A stretch of DNA of 64,000 nt from Phaeobacter gallaeciensis. Its GTDB lineage: Bacteria; Pseudomonadota; Alphaproteobacteria; Rhodobacterales; Rhodobacteraceae. The stretch is from assembly GCF_001678945.1 (NCBI RefSeq), contig NZ_CP015124.1, positions 310,001 through 374,000 of the forward strand. The letters run 5' to 3'. A model generated the notes under the pieces. That model had not been told where the DNA came from. It did no database searches and saw only the letters and a list, made by a program, of their open reading frames with translations. The position numbers and the translations under genes are program-made. Shown in pieces: positions 9,010 to 19,569 of this stretch (position 1 is its first letter; every line of letters starts with the position of its first letter).

Positions 9010-10278
9010 TTGAAATTGGCAAATGTACGCATCCAGGACTCCAACGGCACCTGGTCCATCAATGATTTGAACTCGGCGGATTTTGGGGATCCGGTTATTA
9101 CCCAGCAATCCGCCACGTCGATCAGTATGAGCGGAACTAACGGGCTGTCGCTCCGGTTTGACGGCGATTTTTCAAACGCCTCCCCCTATGTGTGGGAACT
9201 CACAGATCTCTACCTCTACAGCTACGGCAACGAGGTCTTCTCGATGACTGGATTCAGCGAGAGCTTTTACGATCTGGCTACGATGAGCGGCGCCGCGCTG
9301 GAACGCAGTATTCTGGCGGGAACCGATACCATCACCTCAAACAGCGCTGTCGGCAACCTGTGGTACACCTATGGCGGCGATGACACCATTGCACTTGGGA
9401 GCGGCGATGACACCATTGACGCCGGAACCGGGACCGACACGCTGGTTCTGAATACGCATTCAAGCCAGGCCACGCTACGGGGGCTGGACGATCTGTTCTC
9501 ATCCTACTCTTCAGTTCAGGTCAGCAGCGCCATGGGAACCGACCGGATTAGCAATATCGAAATTCTGAAGTTCATAGACCGCAGCGTGGCACTGTCCCTT
9601 GGCAACGCTGGCAACGACCGGCTTCGCGGCGACGCACAGTCCGTGACCAATAGTGATGTCATGGCCGGCGGCTTTGGTAATGACACGCTTGATGGCGGCC
9701 TGCAGGACGACCTGCTCTACGGCAACGCAAACGATGACCATCTGAGCGGCGGCAGCGGGCGCGACACGCTGTTCGGTGGAACCGGTGATGACCATCTGAC
9801 CGGGAATACCGGCTCCGACCGGCTGGTGGGCGCCGCAGGCGACGATGTGATCGAGGGCGGCAGCGGCCGGGATCGGGCCCTTGGCGGCACGGGCGCGGAT
9901 GAAATCACTGGCGGCAATCACCGCGACATACTGAACGGCGGTGGCGGCAATGACACCCTAACCGGCGGCGCAGGCGGGGATCGCCTGATTGGTGGCAATG
10001 GCCGGGACCGGTTGATCGGTCACAAGGGCGACGACAAACTGACCGGCGGTGGCCGGGCCGATATCTTTGTCTTCAAAAAGGGCCACGGCGACGACACCAT
10101 TTCGGACTTCACTGTCGGTACCGACAGGATCGAAATCGGTCGCGGAGCTTCCCGTTTTGGACAACTGGACATCGAGCAACAGCAAGACGATGTGCTGGTC
10201 TCCTTCGCCAATGTCACCATCCTGATCGACGACGCGGAGGTGCAGGACATCGCACAGGCGGACAATTTCCTGTTCTAA
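9010..10278 (+). CDS. RTX-repeat calcium-binding protein (type I secreted)
   Basis: A 422-residue protein with about ten glycine-rich nonapeptide repeats of the GGxGxDxLx type between residues 215 and 370, which bind calcium as a beta-roll. A conserved serralysin-like C-terminal block (ADIFVFKKGHGDDTISDF, about 350-385) and a hydrophobic end (ADNFLF) suggest type I secretion. There is no N-terminal signal peptide. The first 200 residues match nothing I recognise and contain no visible protease motif. No ATG is available at the N-terminus: the reading frame opens after TAG 9001-9003, so translation must begin at TTG 9010 or TTG 9016, with AGGGA at 9002-9006. No secretion genes are adjacent. 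Confidence 0.82.
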   Translation: MKLANVRIQDSNGTWSINDLNSADFGDPVITQQSATSISMSGTNGLSLRFDGDFSNASPYVWELTDLYLYSYGNEVFSMTGFSESFYDLATMSGAALERSILAGTDTITSNSAVGNLWYTYGGDDTIALGSGDDTIDAGTGTDTLVLNTHSSQATLRGLDDLFSSYSSVQVSSAMGTDRISNIEILKFIDRSVALSLGNAGNDRLRGDAQSVTNSDVMAGGFGNDTLDGGLQDDLLYGNANDDHLSGGSGRDTLFGGTGDDHLTGNTGSDRLVGAAGDDVIEGGSGRDRALGGTGADEITGGNHRDILNGGGGNDTLTGGAGGDRLIGGNGRDRLIGHKGDDKLTGGGRADIFVFKKGHGDDTISDFTVGTDRIEIGRGASRFGQLDIEQQQDDVLVSFANVTILIDDAEVQDIAQADNFLF

Positions 10279-10312
10279 GGCATTTGCACGCCAACCCGAC
10301 GCACGAGAACAG

Positions 10313-10342
10313 CAAAGCCCGCGCGGATTGGCGCGGGCTTTG
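10313..10342. terminator. Bidirectional terminator between the RTX gene and the cyclophilins
   Basis: CAAAGCCCGCGC and GCGCGGGCTTTG pair perfectly around a short loop, between the two convergent genes. Confidence 0.7.
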
Positions 10343-10382
10343 ACGTATTTGAAAGATCGGCAGGGCCGCAGCCCCGGTCGGC

Positions 10383-10931
10383 TTACTCGGTCACGGTGAC
10401 CTTGGTCATGACATCGGGCTGGCCCTTGACCGAACCGCTCTGCCCCGAGCCGCGCTTGATCGCGTCGACCACATCCATGCCTTCGGTAACCTTGCCAACG
10501 ACGGTATACTGGCCATTGAGGAAATGCCCCGGCGCGAACATGATGAAGAACTGCGAATTGGCGCTGTTCGGGTTCTGCGAACGGGCCATGCCGACGACAC
10601 CGCGGTCATAGGCAATGTCCGAGAACTCCGCCGGAAGGTCCGGACGTTCAGAGCCGCCCATACCGGCCCGGCGCATGTCTTCGCCAAGCTTGCCGAACTG
10701 GACGTCACCGGTTTGCGCCATGAAGCCTTCGATCACGCGGTGAAACACCACGCCATCATATTTGCCTTCGGCGGCCAGCGCGGTGATCTGCTCCACGTGC
10801 TTCGGCGCGACGTCCTCGAAGAGGTCGATCTTGACGGTACCATTGGCGCCCTCGCCTTCGATCTGGATTTCAAGGCCAGAGGCAAAGGCCGAGCCCGCGA
10901 TCAGGGAAAATGCAGCAGCCAGCTTAAGCAT
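10383..10931 (-). CDS. Periplasmic peptidyl-prolyl cis-trans isomerase (cyclophilin type)
   Basis: A 182-residue cyclophilin with an N-terminal signal peptide ([17 protein letters not shown]) cleaved at about residue 18, so it acts in the periplasm. Active-site blocks are present: [15 protein letters not shown], the SQFFIMF segment and [13 protein letters not shown]. The gene starts inside the end of the upstream cytoplasmic cyclophilin gene, with an eight-base overlap (ATGCTTAA), so the two are coupled. The pair gives one isomerase to each compartment from a single transcript. Confidence 0.95.
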   Translation of the reverse strand: MLKLAAAFSLIAGSAFASGLEIQIEGEGANGTVKIDLFEDVAPKHVEQITALAAEGKYDGVVFHRVIEGFMAQTGDVQFGKLGEDMRRAGMGGSERPDLPAEFSDIAYDRGVVGMARSQNPNSANSQFFIMFAPGHFLNGQYTVVGKVTEGMDVVDAIKRGSGQSGSVKGQPDVMTKVTVTE

Positions 10932-11430
10932 CTGCGGCCACCTTGACGCTGATCATACGGTCAGGGTTCGCAGGCGGCTCACCACGGGTGATCGCATCAA
11001 CGTGCTCCATGCCTTCGATGACCCGGCCATAAACGGTGTACTGGCCGTTCAGGAAGTGGTTGTCCTTGAAGTTGATGAAGAACTGCGAGTTTGCCGAATC
11101 CGGGTTGGCAGAGCGCGCAGCGCCCAGGGTGCCACGGTCATGCGGCAGTTTGGAAAATTCCGCCGGAACGTTCGGCAGATCAGAGCCGCCAGTACCCGCC
11201 ATGCGCAGGTTGAAACCGTCTTCCATGTCTCCGTGCTGCACGTCGCCGGTCTGCGCCATGAAACCGTCGATGACACGGTGGAAGGCCACGTTGTCATATT
11301 CACCGGCACGGGCCAGTTCCTTCATCCGCTCGCTGTGCTTGGGCGCCACATCGGGCAGCAGCTCGATCACCACATTGCCGTCTTTCAGCTCGACAATGAT
11401 GGTGTTTTCCGGGTCCTTGATCTCGGCCAT
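10924..11430 (-). CDS. ppiB: Cytoplasmic peptidyl-prolyl cis-trans isomerase (cyclophilin type)
   Basis: A 168-residue cyclophilin without a signal peptide. Motifs are [27 protein letters not shown] and [12 protein letters not shown]. The frame is open much further upstream, but that region overlaps pgk on the opposite strand. ATG 11428-11430 ([18 protein letters not shown]) gives a standard cyclophilin length and has GGAG upstream. It is divergent from pgk, with 136 nt between the two starts. Confidence 0.95.
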   Translation of the reverse strand: MAEIKDPENTIIVELKDGNVVIELLPDVAPKHSERMKELARAGEYDNVAFHRVIDGFMAQTGDVQHGDMEDGFNLRMAGTGGSDLPNVPAEFSKLPHDRGTLGAARSANPDSANSQFFINFKDNHFLNGQYTVYGRVIEGMEHVDAITRGEPPANPDRMISVKVAADA

Positions 11431-11566
11431 CTGGCTCTCCTGTCGTGTTTGCTTTGCCAGATACCTAAGGGCAGCGGTCGCAATTGCCAAGGGAGCATTG
11501 ACTGGGCGCACAAAAGCCCCGAAACAGCACCAAACACATTCGCCAATGACCGGAAGGAGCCTGAGG

Positions 11567-12760
11567 ATGGGCTGGAATACCCTTGATGACATGGATCTCA
11601 GCGGCAAACGCGTTCTGGTGCGCGTGGATATCAACGTGCCGATCGTGGATGGCGTCGTGACCGACTCCACCCGGATCCGCCGCATCGCCCCCACCGTGCG
11701 CGATATTCTGGCGGCAGGTGGCAAACCGATCCTGCTGGCGCATTTCGGCCGCCCGGGCGGGGAGCGCCGCGAGAACCTGTCGCTGAACCAGCTGATCCCG
11801 ACGCTGGAGCGTGCCTTTGAAACCAAGGTGCTGTTTGCCGCCGATTGCGTTGGCCCCGGTGCCGAGGCTGCCGCCGCCGCCCTGCAACCGGGCGAAGTGC
11901 TGCTGCTGGAAAACACCCGGTTCCACGCCGAGGAAACCAAGAACGACCCCGATCTGGCCGCAGGCATGGCACGGCTGGGCGATGTCTACTGCAACGACGC
12001 CTTCTCCGCCGCACACCGCGCGCACAGCTCGACCGAGGGCATTGCCCGCCTCCTGCCCGCCTGCGCGGGCCGGTTGATGCAGGCAGAGCTGTCTGCACTG
12101 GAAAGCGCCCTTGGCGCGCCGAAACGTCCGGTGACCGCCGTTGTCGGCGGCGCCAAGGTTTCAACCAAGCTGGAATTGCTCGGCAACCTGATCAAGAAGG
12201 TCGATTACCTGATCATCGGCGGCGGCATGGCCAATACATTCCTGGTCGCCAAGGGGATCGATGTCGGCAAATCCCTGGCCGAACGGATCATGAAAGACAC
12301 CGCAGCCGAAATCCTGGCCGAGGCTGAAAGCGCAGGCTGCAAGATCATCCTGCCGAGCGACGTTGTGGTGGCCGAGGCCTTTGCCTCCCATGCGCCGCAT
12401 CAGGTGCTGCCCGCCGACCAATGCCCCGCAGAGGGCATGATCCTGGATGCCGGTCCTGACAGCATCGCCACGATCAACGAGATCTTCGAGCAGAGCCAGA
12501 CCCTGATCTGGAACGGGCCGCTGGGCGCCTTTGAACTGGAGCCCTTTGACGCGGCGACCAATGCGGCCGCGCTGAAGGCGGCGGCCCTGACCCGCGCTGG
12601 AAAACTGATCTCGGTTGCCGGTGGCGGCGATACCGTTGCGGCACTCAACGCCTCGGGCGCAGCGCGGGATTTCACCTATATCTCCACCGCAGGAGGCGCC
12701 TTCCTTGAATGGATGGAAGGCAAGACCCTGCCCGGCGTCGCCGCGCTGGATCAGGATTGA
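11567..12760 (+). CDS. pgk: Phosphoglycerate kinase
   Basis: A 397-residue enzyme of normal length that interconverts 1,3-bisphosphoglycerate and 3-phosphoglycerate in glycolysis and the Calvin cycle. Visible motifs are [11 protein letters not shown] at the N-terminus, HFGRPGG, the [10 protein letters not shown] substrate loop, [11 protein letters not shown] and the nucleotide-binding GGGDTVAAL near the C-terminus. ATG 11567 has AAGGAG at 11554-11559. It is not linked to the cbb operons 40 kb away, so it probably serves both pathways. It is followed by an intrinsic terminator. Confidence 0.97.
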   Translation: MGWNTLDDMDLSGKRVLVRVDINVPIVDGVVTDSTRIRRIAPTVRDILAAGGKPILLAHFGRPGGERRENLSLNQLIPTLERAFETKVLFAADCVGPGAEAAAAALQPGEVLLLENTRFHAEETKNDPDLAAGMARLGDVYCNDAFSAAHRAHSSTEGIARLLPACAGRLMQAELSALESALGAPKRPVTAVVGGAKVSTKLELLGNLIKKVDYLIIGGGMANTFLVAKGIDVGKSLAERIMKDTAAEILAEAESAGCKIILPSDVVVAEAFASHAPHQVLPADQCPAEGMILDAGPDSIATINEIFEQSQTLIWNGPLGAFELEPFDAATNAAALKAAALTRAGKLISVAGGGDTVAALNASGAARDFTYISTAGGAFLEWMEGKTLPGVAALDQD

Positions 12761-12803
12761 AATCATACGTCCCGGCAGGGGCTTCTGAACACATGAAATC
12801 AAC

Positions 12804-12834
12804 AAGGCCGGGCGCATCATCGCTCGGCCTTTTT
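12804..12834 (+). terminator. Intrinsic terminator of pgk
   Basis: AAGGCCGGGCG and CGCTCGGCCTT form a stem with one mismatch, followed by five T residues. Confidence 0.85.
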
Positions 12835-12983
12835 CGTGCTCTTCCAATTGATTACTCACATTAATTTGTGTTTTCTTGAGCGCCCTTTCGGACCCCCGTT
12901 AAGACTTCATAGACCCCTGCCTTCCTAGGGCTGGCCGCGCGTATTAACGCCACGGAACACACCCTCAGGAGCACCACTCAGCC

Positions 12984-14822
12984 ATGAGCCGTTTTTCACT
13001 CCGCAGCCAAGTGCTGCTATTCGCAACCGCCTTCATAGTCATGCTGCTTGCCAGCACCACTGTCGCCTGGCTCACCAGCCTGAAACTCACCGGGGCCATC
13101 TCTCAGGCCAGCTACGTCAACGCTCAGGTCAAAAGCCTTGATGACATGAAAGAAGATATCGAGCAGGGGATCGGAGACCTGCTTGCCTATGCTCTGGGTC
13201 GCGGCGCCAGTATCGGCGACCTGCGCGGAAATATCGAAGAGGTCGAGACCGAAGTCGCCATGGCGAAAGCCCGGTTTCTCGACATTCCTCTGCCCATCGC
13301 CCGTCAGCCGGAGGTCTATGAGACCATCATGACGCTGCCCGACATATTGACCACACTGCACGGCCAGGTACAGCAACTGGAAGCGGCGAGCCTTGAGATG
13401 CGCCAGCGCATGGCCTTTGCTACAGTCCTGCCAACCGTTCAGAAACTCCGCGACACGGTGAACGACATGCAGGACATGCTGAGCGCCACCCATGACGAGG
13501 TCAGCACCCGCATCGACGACCTTGCGGCCTTTGCCGAGCTGCCACAGCTGATCGTCGGCCTGGTGGCCGTTCTGATCTCCACCGGCATCGCCTTTGCCTT
13601 TGGCCGCCAGCTCAGCGGGCCAGTTACCGGCGCCGCCCAGGCGGTTCAGCAGATTATGGACAAAGACTATGATCAGGAGATCCAGGGCCTCACCCGAAAG
13701 GACGAAGTCGGCAGCATCGCCCGCAACCTGCAAGAGCTGAAGGAAATCCTGCGCTCGGCAGAGGAAACCGACGCACGAAACCGCGCCGAAAACGACCGTC
13801 GCGTGGCGTTGTTCCAGACCATGGGCGCAGCCATGAGCGGCCTGACGCGCGGAGATCTGGGACAACAGATTGAAGCCGAAGACTGGGCCGACCTGGGCGA
13901 CACCTACGTCACCCTATGCGAGGATTTCAACGCACTCTCAAGCAGCCTGTCCGGACTGGTGGAGGAACTCAAACAAAGCTCCGCCGCAGTCGAGCGCAAT
14001 GCCCGCGAAATGGAGCAGATGTCAGACCAGATGTCGCAGCGCGCCGAAACCCAGGCCGCGACGCTGGAACAATCCGCTGCGGCGCTGGAAGAAATGTCAG
14101 CCAGCGTCCAATCCAGCGCAGCCCAGGCGCAGGATGCCGACCGCGAGGTCAAGGAAGGCCGCCAGCACGCGGAACAGGGCGGCAAGGTCATGGATCGCGC
14201 CCGCGAAGCGATGAGCGCCATCGCGCACTCGTCCGAGCAGATCAGCCAGATCATCACCGCTATCGACGACATCGCGTTCCAGACCAGCCTGCTGGCCCTC
14301 AACGCCGGGGTCGAAGCAGCCCGCGCAGGCGAGGCAGGCCGTGGCTTTGCCGTCGTTGCCTCCGAAGTCCGCAGCCTCGCGTTGAAGTCCGCGCAATCGG
14401 CAAACGAAATCAAGGAGCTGGTCACGGAAGCCGCGCAACAGGTGAGCGCAGGTGAGCGTCTGGTGCAGGACACTGGCGACACCCTCAGCCTGATTGCCAG
14501 CAGCGTTACCCGGGTCTCCGGCATGGTCTCGTCGATCGCCAATTCCTCCAGCGAGCAGGCCCAGGGCATCAAGGAGATCAATTCCGGCGTTGCTCAGTTG
14601 GACCGGGTCACTCAGGACAATGCGGCGATGGTACAGGAAAGCTATGGCGCCAGCCGCCAGATGCGCGCCGAGGCAAGCCGCCTGAGCGAGCTGCTGCTCA
14701 GCTTTACCGGGCAGGCGCAAGAGGGAACAACCGTGGCTGGTGCGCTTGATGAGGCGGGAGAATTCGCTGAAACCGCTTGGCTTGATGAGGCCGATGACGA
14801 CGAGCTGCTTTCCGCCGCCTGA
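12984..14822 (+). CDS. Methyl-accepting chemotaxis protein
   Basis: A 612-residue transducer. Membrane segments are at about residues 10-30 and 188-208, enclosing a helical periplasmic sensor of about 160 residues. A HAMP domain follows (about 210-265), then a second HAMP-like stretch (about 275-325), then the methyl-accepting signalling domain. The hairpin tip that contacts CheA and CheW reads [19 protein letters not shown], then [12 protein letters not shown]. There is no CheR-tethering pentapeptide at the C-terminus, which ends in an acidic ELLSAA tail. The ligand cannot be predicted. It is a stand-alone gene; no che genes are adjacent. Confidence 0.95.
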   Translation: MSRFSLRSQVLLFATAFIVMLLASTTVAWLTSLKLTGAISQASYVNAQVKSLDDMKEDIEQGIGDLLAYALGRGASIGDLRGNIEEVETEVAMAKARFLDIPLPIARQPEVYETIMTLPDILTTLHGQVQQLEAASLEMRQRMAFATVLPTVQKLRDTVNDMQDMLSATHDEVSTRIDDLAAFAELPQLIVGLVAVLISTGIAFAFGRQLSGPVTGAAQAVQQIMDKDYDQEIQGLTRKDEVGSIARNLQELKEILRSAEETDARNRAENDRRVALFQTMGAAMSGLTRGDLGQQIEAEDWADLGDTYVTLCEDFNALSSSLSGLVEELKQSSAAVERNAREMEQMSDQMSQRAETQAATLEQSAAALEEMSASVQSSAAQAQDADREVKEGRQHAEQGGKVMDRAREAMSAIAHSSEQISQIITAIDDIAFQTSLLALNAGVEAARAGEAGRGFAVVASEVRSLALKSAQSANEIKELVTEAAQQVSAGERLVQDTGDTLSLIASSVTRVSGMVSSIANSSSEQAQGIKEINSGVAQLDRVTQDNAAMVQESYGASRQMRAEASRLSELLLSFTGQAQEGTTVAGALDEAGEFAETAWLDEADDDELLSAA

Positions 14823-14890
14823 ACGCGGAAACACCTGATTGCGGCCGGTCCCGCGCTGCGCTGCGTCAGTCAAATCAAAGAGACCATACA

Positions 14891-14923
14891 AACCGGCCCG
14901 GACAACAGTCCCGGCCGGTTTTT
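14891..14923 (+). terminator. Intrinsic terminator of the chemoreceptor gene
   Basis: AACCGGCC and GGCCGGTT with an inner GGAC/GTCC stem, followed by a T-run, 68 nt after the stop. The remaining 260 nt up to the next gene show nothing further that I can identify. Confidence 0.8.
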
Positions 14924-15189
14924 CATTGCGCAGCACCGCCCGCAGTCTGTCGACGGGTCTCTCACTGGAACACGGTCTGTCCTGCGCTGCAGTCCTGGTC
15001 ACAGCACTCCCCACAAGCCCTGGCTGCCGTTGCGATCATGACACAGGCGCGGACTGCGAAACAGAAACTGCCCGCGTTAATCATTTTTGGGATTCACAGA
15101 GTGATTCGGTTGTGGCATACAGGATGCAGACATCGAAACAATCGGTGCAAAAACAATACTTTGAGCAGTATCATACAGGCAAACTCAAC

Positions 15190-15489
15190 GTGACCCGAAG
15201 CAATAAGCCGTCTCTCGGCGCATTCGCCTTCTTCTCCATCGCATTCGCGCTGAGCGCGTATTTTACCTTTGCGGCGGTGCAGGGCGATTTCGGGTTGTTC
15301 AGAAGGGTCGAGATCCAGGCAGAAGCCGAAGAGCTTCGTCAGGATCTCGATCTCCTTCAGGCTGACATCGATCGGATGGAAAACCGCACCCGGCGCCTGT
15401 CTGATGATTACCTTGATCTGGATCTTCTCGATCAGCAGGCCCGTTCCGTTCTGGGCATGCTGCGCGCCGACGAAATCGTCATTCGCTGA
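15190..15489 (+). CDS. Septum formation initiator, FtsB/DivIC-like
   Basis: A 99-residue protein with a short cytoplasmic N-terminus, one transmembrane segment (about 10-30, LGAFAFFSIAFALSAYFTF) and a periplasmic coiled coil (about 40-75) followed by the conserved LARSVLGM-type end ending in ADEIVIR. This matches the FtsB-like septum formation initiator family, which links FtsL and FtsQ in the divisome. GTG 15190 is preferred because the protein then starts with VTRSNKPSLGAF, as expected for this family; upstream in-frame starts add unsupported sequence. It lies directly before pdhA, an arrangement I associate with Rhodobacterales. Confidence 0.85.
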   Translation: MTRSNKPSLGAFAFFSIAFALSAYFTFAAVQGDFGLFRRVEIQAEAEELRQDLDLLQADIDRMENRTRRLSDDYLDLDLLDQQARSVLGMLRADEIVIR

Positions 15490-15677
15490 TCCAGCACCTG
15501 CCTCACAAGGCTTACCCTCCCTTTACCAGTGCATGAAACCGGTTGTTGCTGCAGGCTCTTTGCCGTGCAACCATGGCGTCACGAAGATATGACCGCCCGG
15601 AATATGGGATTTTTATGCATTGTTGTGACCCCGCGTCATAAAAGCACTCGCCAGTCACAGCAAAATCGAATATGGAT

Positions 15678-15695
15678 TAGTTTAACACTAAACTA
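15678..15695. promoter_or_regulatory. Inverted repeat upstream of pdhA
   Basis: TAGTTTA and TAAACTA are perfect seven-base arms around ACAC, 26 nt before the pdhA ATG. It is AT-rich in a GC-rich context, so it is a candidate operator or promoter element for the pdh operon. Confidence 0.4.
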
Positions 15696-15721
15696 TCTGG
15701 CTTTGAGGGGAGTCCGCCATC

Positions 15722-16735
15722 ATGGCTGCTAGGAAAAGCACCAAGAAACCAAATGTTTCCGCCGAAGACCTGACCCGCCACTATCGCGAAATGCTTCTGA
15801 TCCGCCGATTCGAGGAAAAGGCCGGTCAGCTTTATGGCATGGGTCTGATCGGGGGCTTCTGTCACCTCTACATCGGCCAGGAAGCCGTCGTGGTCGGTCT
15901 GGAGGCCGCCGCGGAGGAAGGCGACAAGCGCATCACATCCTACCGCGACCACGGCCATATGCTGGCCTGTGGCATGGACCCGGATGGCGTCATGGCCGAG
16001 CTGACCGGTCGCGAGGGCGGCTATTCCAAGGGCAAAGGCGGCTCTATGCACATGTTCTCGAAAGAGAAGCATTTCTATGGTGGCCACGGTATCGTCGGTG
16101 CGCAGGTACCTCTGGGTGCCGGGCTTGCCTTTGCCGATAAATACAAGGGCAACGGCCGCGTAACCTTTGCCTATTTCGGCGATGGTGCCGCCAACCAGGG
16201 CCAGATCTACGAGACCTTCAATATGGCCGCCCTTTGGCAGCTGCCGGTGGTCTTTGTCATCGAGAACAACCAATACGCCATGGGCACCGCCCAGGCCCGG
16301 TCGACCTCCACACCCGAGTTGTTCACCCGCGGCGAGGCCTTTGGTATTCCCGGTGAGGCAGTGGATGGCATGAACGTGCTGACCGTCAAGGACGCAGGCG
16401 AGCGCGCCGTGGCCCACTGCCGCGCGGGCAAAGGTCCCTATATCCTTGAGGTGAAGACCTATCGTTATCGCGGCCACTCGATGTCGGACCCGGCCAAGTA
16501 CCGGACCCGCGAAGAAGTCCAAAAGATGCGCAGCGAACGCGACCCGATCGAACAGGTCCGCGAAATGCTGCTGACCGGCAAGCACGCCAGCGAAGACGAT
16601 CTCAAGGCGATCGACAAAGAGATCAAGGACATCGTCAACAAGTCTGCCGATTTCTCCAAGGAAAGCCCTGAGCCCGCCCTGGATGAGCTGTGGACCGATA
16701 TCTACGCCGACGAAATTCCGCAGAAGAGCGCCTGA
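15722..16735 (+). CDS. pdhA: Pyruvate dehydrogenase E1 component, alpha subunit
   Basis: A 337-residue E1-alpha subunit of the pyruvate dehydrogenase complex. The thiamine diphosphate motif begins GDGAANQGQ and ends VIENN about 30 residues later. The N-terminal [18 protein letters not shown] and the phosphorylation-loop region ([15 protein letters not shown]) are conserved. ATG 15722 follows GAGGGGAG. First gene of a three-gene operon; the pdhB start is 16 nt after its stop. Confidence 0.98.
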   Translation: MAARKSTKKPNVSAEDLTRHYREMLLIRRFEEKAGQLYGMGLIGGFCHLYIGQEAVVVGLEAAAEEGDKRITSYRDHGHMLACGMDPDGVMAELTGREGGYSKGKGGSMHMFSKEKHFYGGHGIVGAQVPLGAGLAFADKYKGNGRVTFAYFGDGAANQGQIYETFNMAALWQLPVVFVIENNQYAMGTAQARSTSTPELFTRGEAFGIPGEAVDGMNVLTVKDAGERAVAHCRAGKGPYILEVKTYRYRGHSMSDPAKYRTREEVQKMRSERDPIEQVREMLLTGKHASEDDLKAIDKEIKDIVNKSADFSKESPEPALDELWTDIYADEIPQKSA

Positions 16736-16751
16736 GGGAGAGATCAAGACT

Positions 16752-18131
16752 ATGGCAACTGAAATTCTGATGCCCGCCCTGTCGCCGACCATGGAGGAAG
16801 GCACGCTGGCCAAATGGCTGGTCAAGGAAGGCGATACCGTGAATTCCGGCGATATCCTCGCCGAGATTGAAACCGACAAGGCGACGATGGAGTTCGAAGC
16901 CGTCGACGAAGGCGTGATCGGCAAGATCCTGATCGCCGAAGGCAGCGAAGGTGTGAAGGTCAACACCGCCATCGCCGTGCTGCTGGCCGAGGGCGAAAGC
17001 GCCGATGACATCGCCGATGCCGCACCTGCTGCCAAGGTGGAAGCACCGACCGCAGAGGCACCTTCGGCGCCCGCTCCGGCGGCCGCTGCTGCCGCGCCCC
17101 AAGAGGCCCCGCAGGTGGACGAAACACCGGATTGGCCCGAAGGCACCACGCTTAAGCAGCAGACCGTGCGCGAGGCGCTGCGCGATGCCATGGCCGAGGA
17201 AATGCGCGGCACCGAAGAAGTCTACCTGATGGGTGAGGAAGTCGCCGAATACCAAGGCGCTTACAAGATTTCGCAGGGTCTGCTGGATGAATTCGGCGCC
17301 AAGCGCGTCATCGACACGCCGATCACCGAACACGGCTTTGCCGGGATCGCCGTGGGGTCGGCCTTTGGCGGGCTGAAGCCGATCGTCGAATTCATGACCT
17401 TCAACTTTGCCATGCAGGCGATCGACCAGATCATCAACTCGGCCGCCAAGACGCTGTATATGTCCGGCGGTCAGATGGGCTGCCCCATCGTGTTCCGCGG
17501 TCCCAACGGCGCCGCCGCCCGCGTGGGCGCCCAGCACAGCCAGGACTATGCCGCCTGGTACATGCAGATCCCGGGCCTGAAGGTCGCCATGCCCTATTCC
17601 GCCTCTGATGCGAAGGGCCTGCTGAAATCCGCGATCCGCGATCCCAACCCGGTTATCTTCCTTGAGAACGAGATCCTCTATGGCCGCTCCTTCGATGTGC
17701 CGGACATGGATGATTACACCGTACCCTTCGGAAAGGCGCGCATCTGGCGGACCGGCGACGATGTCACCATCGTCTCCTTCGGAATCGGCATGCAATACGC
17801 GCTCGAAGCGGCGGACAAGCTGGCCGAAGAGGGCATCAATGCCGAGGTGATCGATCTGCGCACCCTGCGTCCGATGGATCTGCCCACGGTGATCAAATCG
17901 GTAATGAAGACCAACCGCCTTGTCACCGTCGAAGAGGGCTGGCCACAAGGTTCGGTCGGCAGCTACATCGCCTCCGAAGTGATGCAGCAGGCCTTTGATT
18001 ACCTTGATGCGCCCATCGTGACCTGCACCGGCAAGGACGTGCCGATGCCCTATGCCGCGAACCTCGAAAAACACGCGCTGGTCACTACGGATGAGGTGAT
18101 CGCCGCCGTGAAACAAGTGACCTACCGGTAA
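16752..18131 (+). CDS. pdhB: Pyruvate dehydrogenase E1 component, beta subunit with N-terminal lipoyl domain
   Basis: A 459-residue protein. Residues 1-80 are a complete lipoyl domain with the lipoylated lysine in [10 protein letters not shown] Pro/Ala linker (about 90-130) leads to the E1-beta catalytic part starting around [15 protein letters not shown] lipoyl domain on E1-beta is typical of alphaproteobacteria. The lipoyl region is almost identical to that of the next gene, pdhC, in both protein and DNA, suggesting duplication kept uniform by gene conversion. ATG 16752 is within the operon, 16 nt after pdhA; 12 nt separate it from pdhC. Confidence 0.98.
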   Translation: MATEILMPALSPTMEEGTLAKWLVKEGDTVNSGDILAEIETDKATMEFEAVDEGVIGKILIAEGSEGVKVNTAIAVLLAEGESADDIADAAPAAKVEAPTAEAPSAPAPAAAAAAPQEAPQVDETPDWPEGTTLKQQTVREALRDAMAEEMRGTEEVYLMGEEVAEYQGAYKISQGLLDEFGAKRVIDTPITEHGFAGIAVGSAFGGLKPIVEFMTFNFAMQAIDQIINSAAKTLYMSGGQMGCPIVFRGPNGAAARVGAQHSQDYAAWYMQIPGLKVAMPYSASDAKGLLKSAIRDPNPVIFLENEILYGRSFDVPDMDDYTVPFGKARIWRTGDDVTIVSFGIGMQYALEAADKLAEEGINAEVIDLRTLRPMDLPTVIKSVMKTNRLVTVEEGWPQGSVGSYIASEVMQQAFDYLDAPIVTCTGKDVPMPYAANLEKHALVTTDEVIAAVKQVTYR

Positions 18132-18143
18132 GGAGAGACAGCG

Positions 18144-19475
18144 ATGCCCACAGAAATCCTGATGCCCGCCCTCTCTCCCACCATGGAGGAAGGCACGCTG
18201 GCGAAATGGCTGGTCAAGGAAGGCGACACCGTCGCCTCTGGCGATCTTCTGGCCGAGATTGAAACCGACAAGGCCACGATGGAATTCGAAGCCGTCGACG
18301 AAGGCGTCATCGGCAAAATCCTGGTGCCTGAAGGCAGCGAAGGGGTGAAGGTCAATACCGCCATCGCCGTTCTGCTCGCCGATGGTGAAAGCGCTGATGA
18401 CGTGGACGCAGCGCCTGCCGCGAAGCCGGAAGTTTCCGCGCCAGAAACCGGCGTTGGAAACGATAATGGCGGCCCCAAGGAAGCCCCGGCCCCCACGACG
18501 GCGCCCGCTTCCCCTGCCCCGGCTGCGCCTGCCGCCGCCGACGGCAGCCGCATCTTTGCTTCGCCTCTGGCGCGGCGCATTGCGGCAGACAAAGGGCTGG
18601 ATCTGGCTGCGATCAGCGGCTCCGGCCCGCGCGGTCGCATCGTCAAAGCCGACGTCGAAGGCGCTACAGCAGCACCAAAGGCCGAGGCCCAGCCTGCCGC
18701 TGCCCCCGCAACCGCCGCTCCGGCTGCGCCTGCCGCGCCTGCTGGTCCTTCTGCGGATGCCGTGGCCAAAATGTACGAAGGCCGCGATTACGAAGAGGTC
18801 AAGCTCGACGGTATGCGCAAGACCATCGCCGCGCGCCTCAGCGAAGCGAAACAAACCATCCCGCATTTCTACCTGCGCCGGGATATCCAGCTGGATGCGC
18901 TGCTGAAATTCCGCGGTGAGCTGAACAAGCAGTTGGAAGGACGCGGCGTGAAGCTGTCGGTCAACGACTTCATCATCAAGGCGGTGGCCTTGGCGCTGCA
19001 ATCGGTGCCCGAAGCGAATGCCGTCTGGGCCGGTGACCGCGTACTGCAGATGAAAGCCTCGGACGTGGCGGTTGCCGTCGCCATCGAAGGCGGTCTGTTC
19101 ACGCCCGTGCTGCAAGACGCCGACATAAAGTCGCTCTCCAGCCTGTCGACCGAGATGAAGGACCTGGCCACCCGCGCCCGCGACCGCAAACTGGCGCCCC
19201 ATGAATACCAGGGCGGCTCCTTTGCGATCTCCAACCTCGGCATGTTCGGCATCGACAATTTCGACGCCATCGTGAACCCGCCCCATGCAGGCATCCTCGC
19301 GGTTGGCTCTGGCGTGAAAAAACCGGTTGTCGGTGCCGATGGCGAGCTGAAGGTCGCCACGGTGATGAGCGTCACCATGTCCGTCGATCACCGCGTTATC
19401 GATGGCGCGCTTGGGGCAAACCTCCTGACCGCCATCGTCGAGAACCTGGAAAACCCGATGGTCATGCTGGCCTGA
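18144..19475 (+). CDS. pdhC: Dihydrolipoamide acetyltransferase, E2 component of pyruvate dehydrogenase
   Basis: A 443-residue E2 subunit with one N-terminal lipoyl domain (lysine in ETDKATMEF), a Pro/Ala-rich linker, the peripheral subunit-binding domain at about 133-168 ([16 protein letters not shown]), a second linker and the catalytic acetyltransferase domain from about 210. The active-site motif [10 protein letters not shown] is near the C-terminus. AAGGAGAG precedes ATG 18144. E3 (lpd) is not in the window. An intrinsic terminator follows. Confidence 0.98.
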   Translation: MPTEILMPALSPTMEEGTLAKWLVKEGDTVASGDLLAEIETDKATMEFEAVDEGVIGKILVPEGSEGVKVNTAIAVLLADGESADDVDAAPAAKPEVSAPETGVGNDNGGPKEAPAPTTAPASPAPAAPAAADGSRIFASPLARRIAADKGLDLAAISGSGPRGRIVKADVEGATAAPKAEAQPAAAPATAAPAAPAAPAGPSADAVAKMYEGRDYEEVKLDGMRKTIAARLSEAKQTIPHFYLRRDIQLDALLKFRGELNKQLEGRGVKLSVNDFIIKAVALALQSVPEANAVWAGDRVLQMKASDVAVAVAIEGGLFTPVLQDADIKSLSSLSTEMKDLATRARDRKLAPHEYQGGSFAISNLGMFGIDNFDAIVNPPHAGILAVGSGVKKPVVGADGELKVATVMSVTMSVDHRVIDGALGANLLTAIVENLENPMVMLA

Positions 19476-19506
19476 TCCAGGCAGCTGTTCCTATCACACC
19501 AAACAG

Positions 19507-19534
19507 GGGCCGGGCGGAAACGTCCGGCCCTTTT
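19507..19534. terminator. Terminator between pdhC and the DUF1330 gene
   Basis: GGCCGGGCG and CGTCCGGCC with a GAAA loop and a following TTTT, placed between convergent genes. Confidence 0.8.
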
Positions 19535-19569
19535 GCATCCTCCAGCCCGGTGCTGGCGCCCAAAACAGC

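Noticed and set aside
9650-10070. Tandem DNA repeat
   Set aside because: The repetition is the glycine-rich RTX nonapeptide at protein level; DNA copies are diverged.
12840-12905. FNR-like or CtrA-like half sites upstream of the chemoreceptor gene
   Set aside because: TTGAT and TTAA occur, but the second half-site is missing at the correct distance.
16635-19391. Very long open frame on the minus strand opposite the pdh operon
   Set aside because: It lies antisense to three well-supported genes, is Gly/His/Arg-rich as expected from reversed GC-rich codons, and has no family character.
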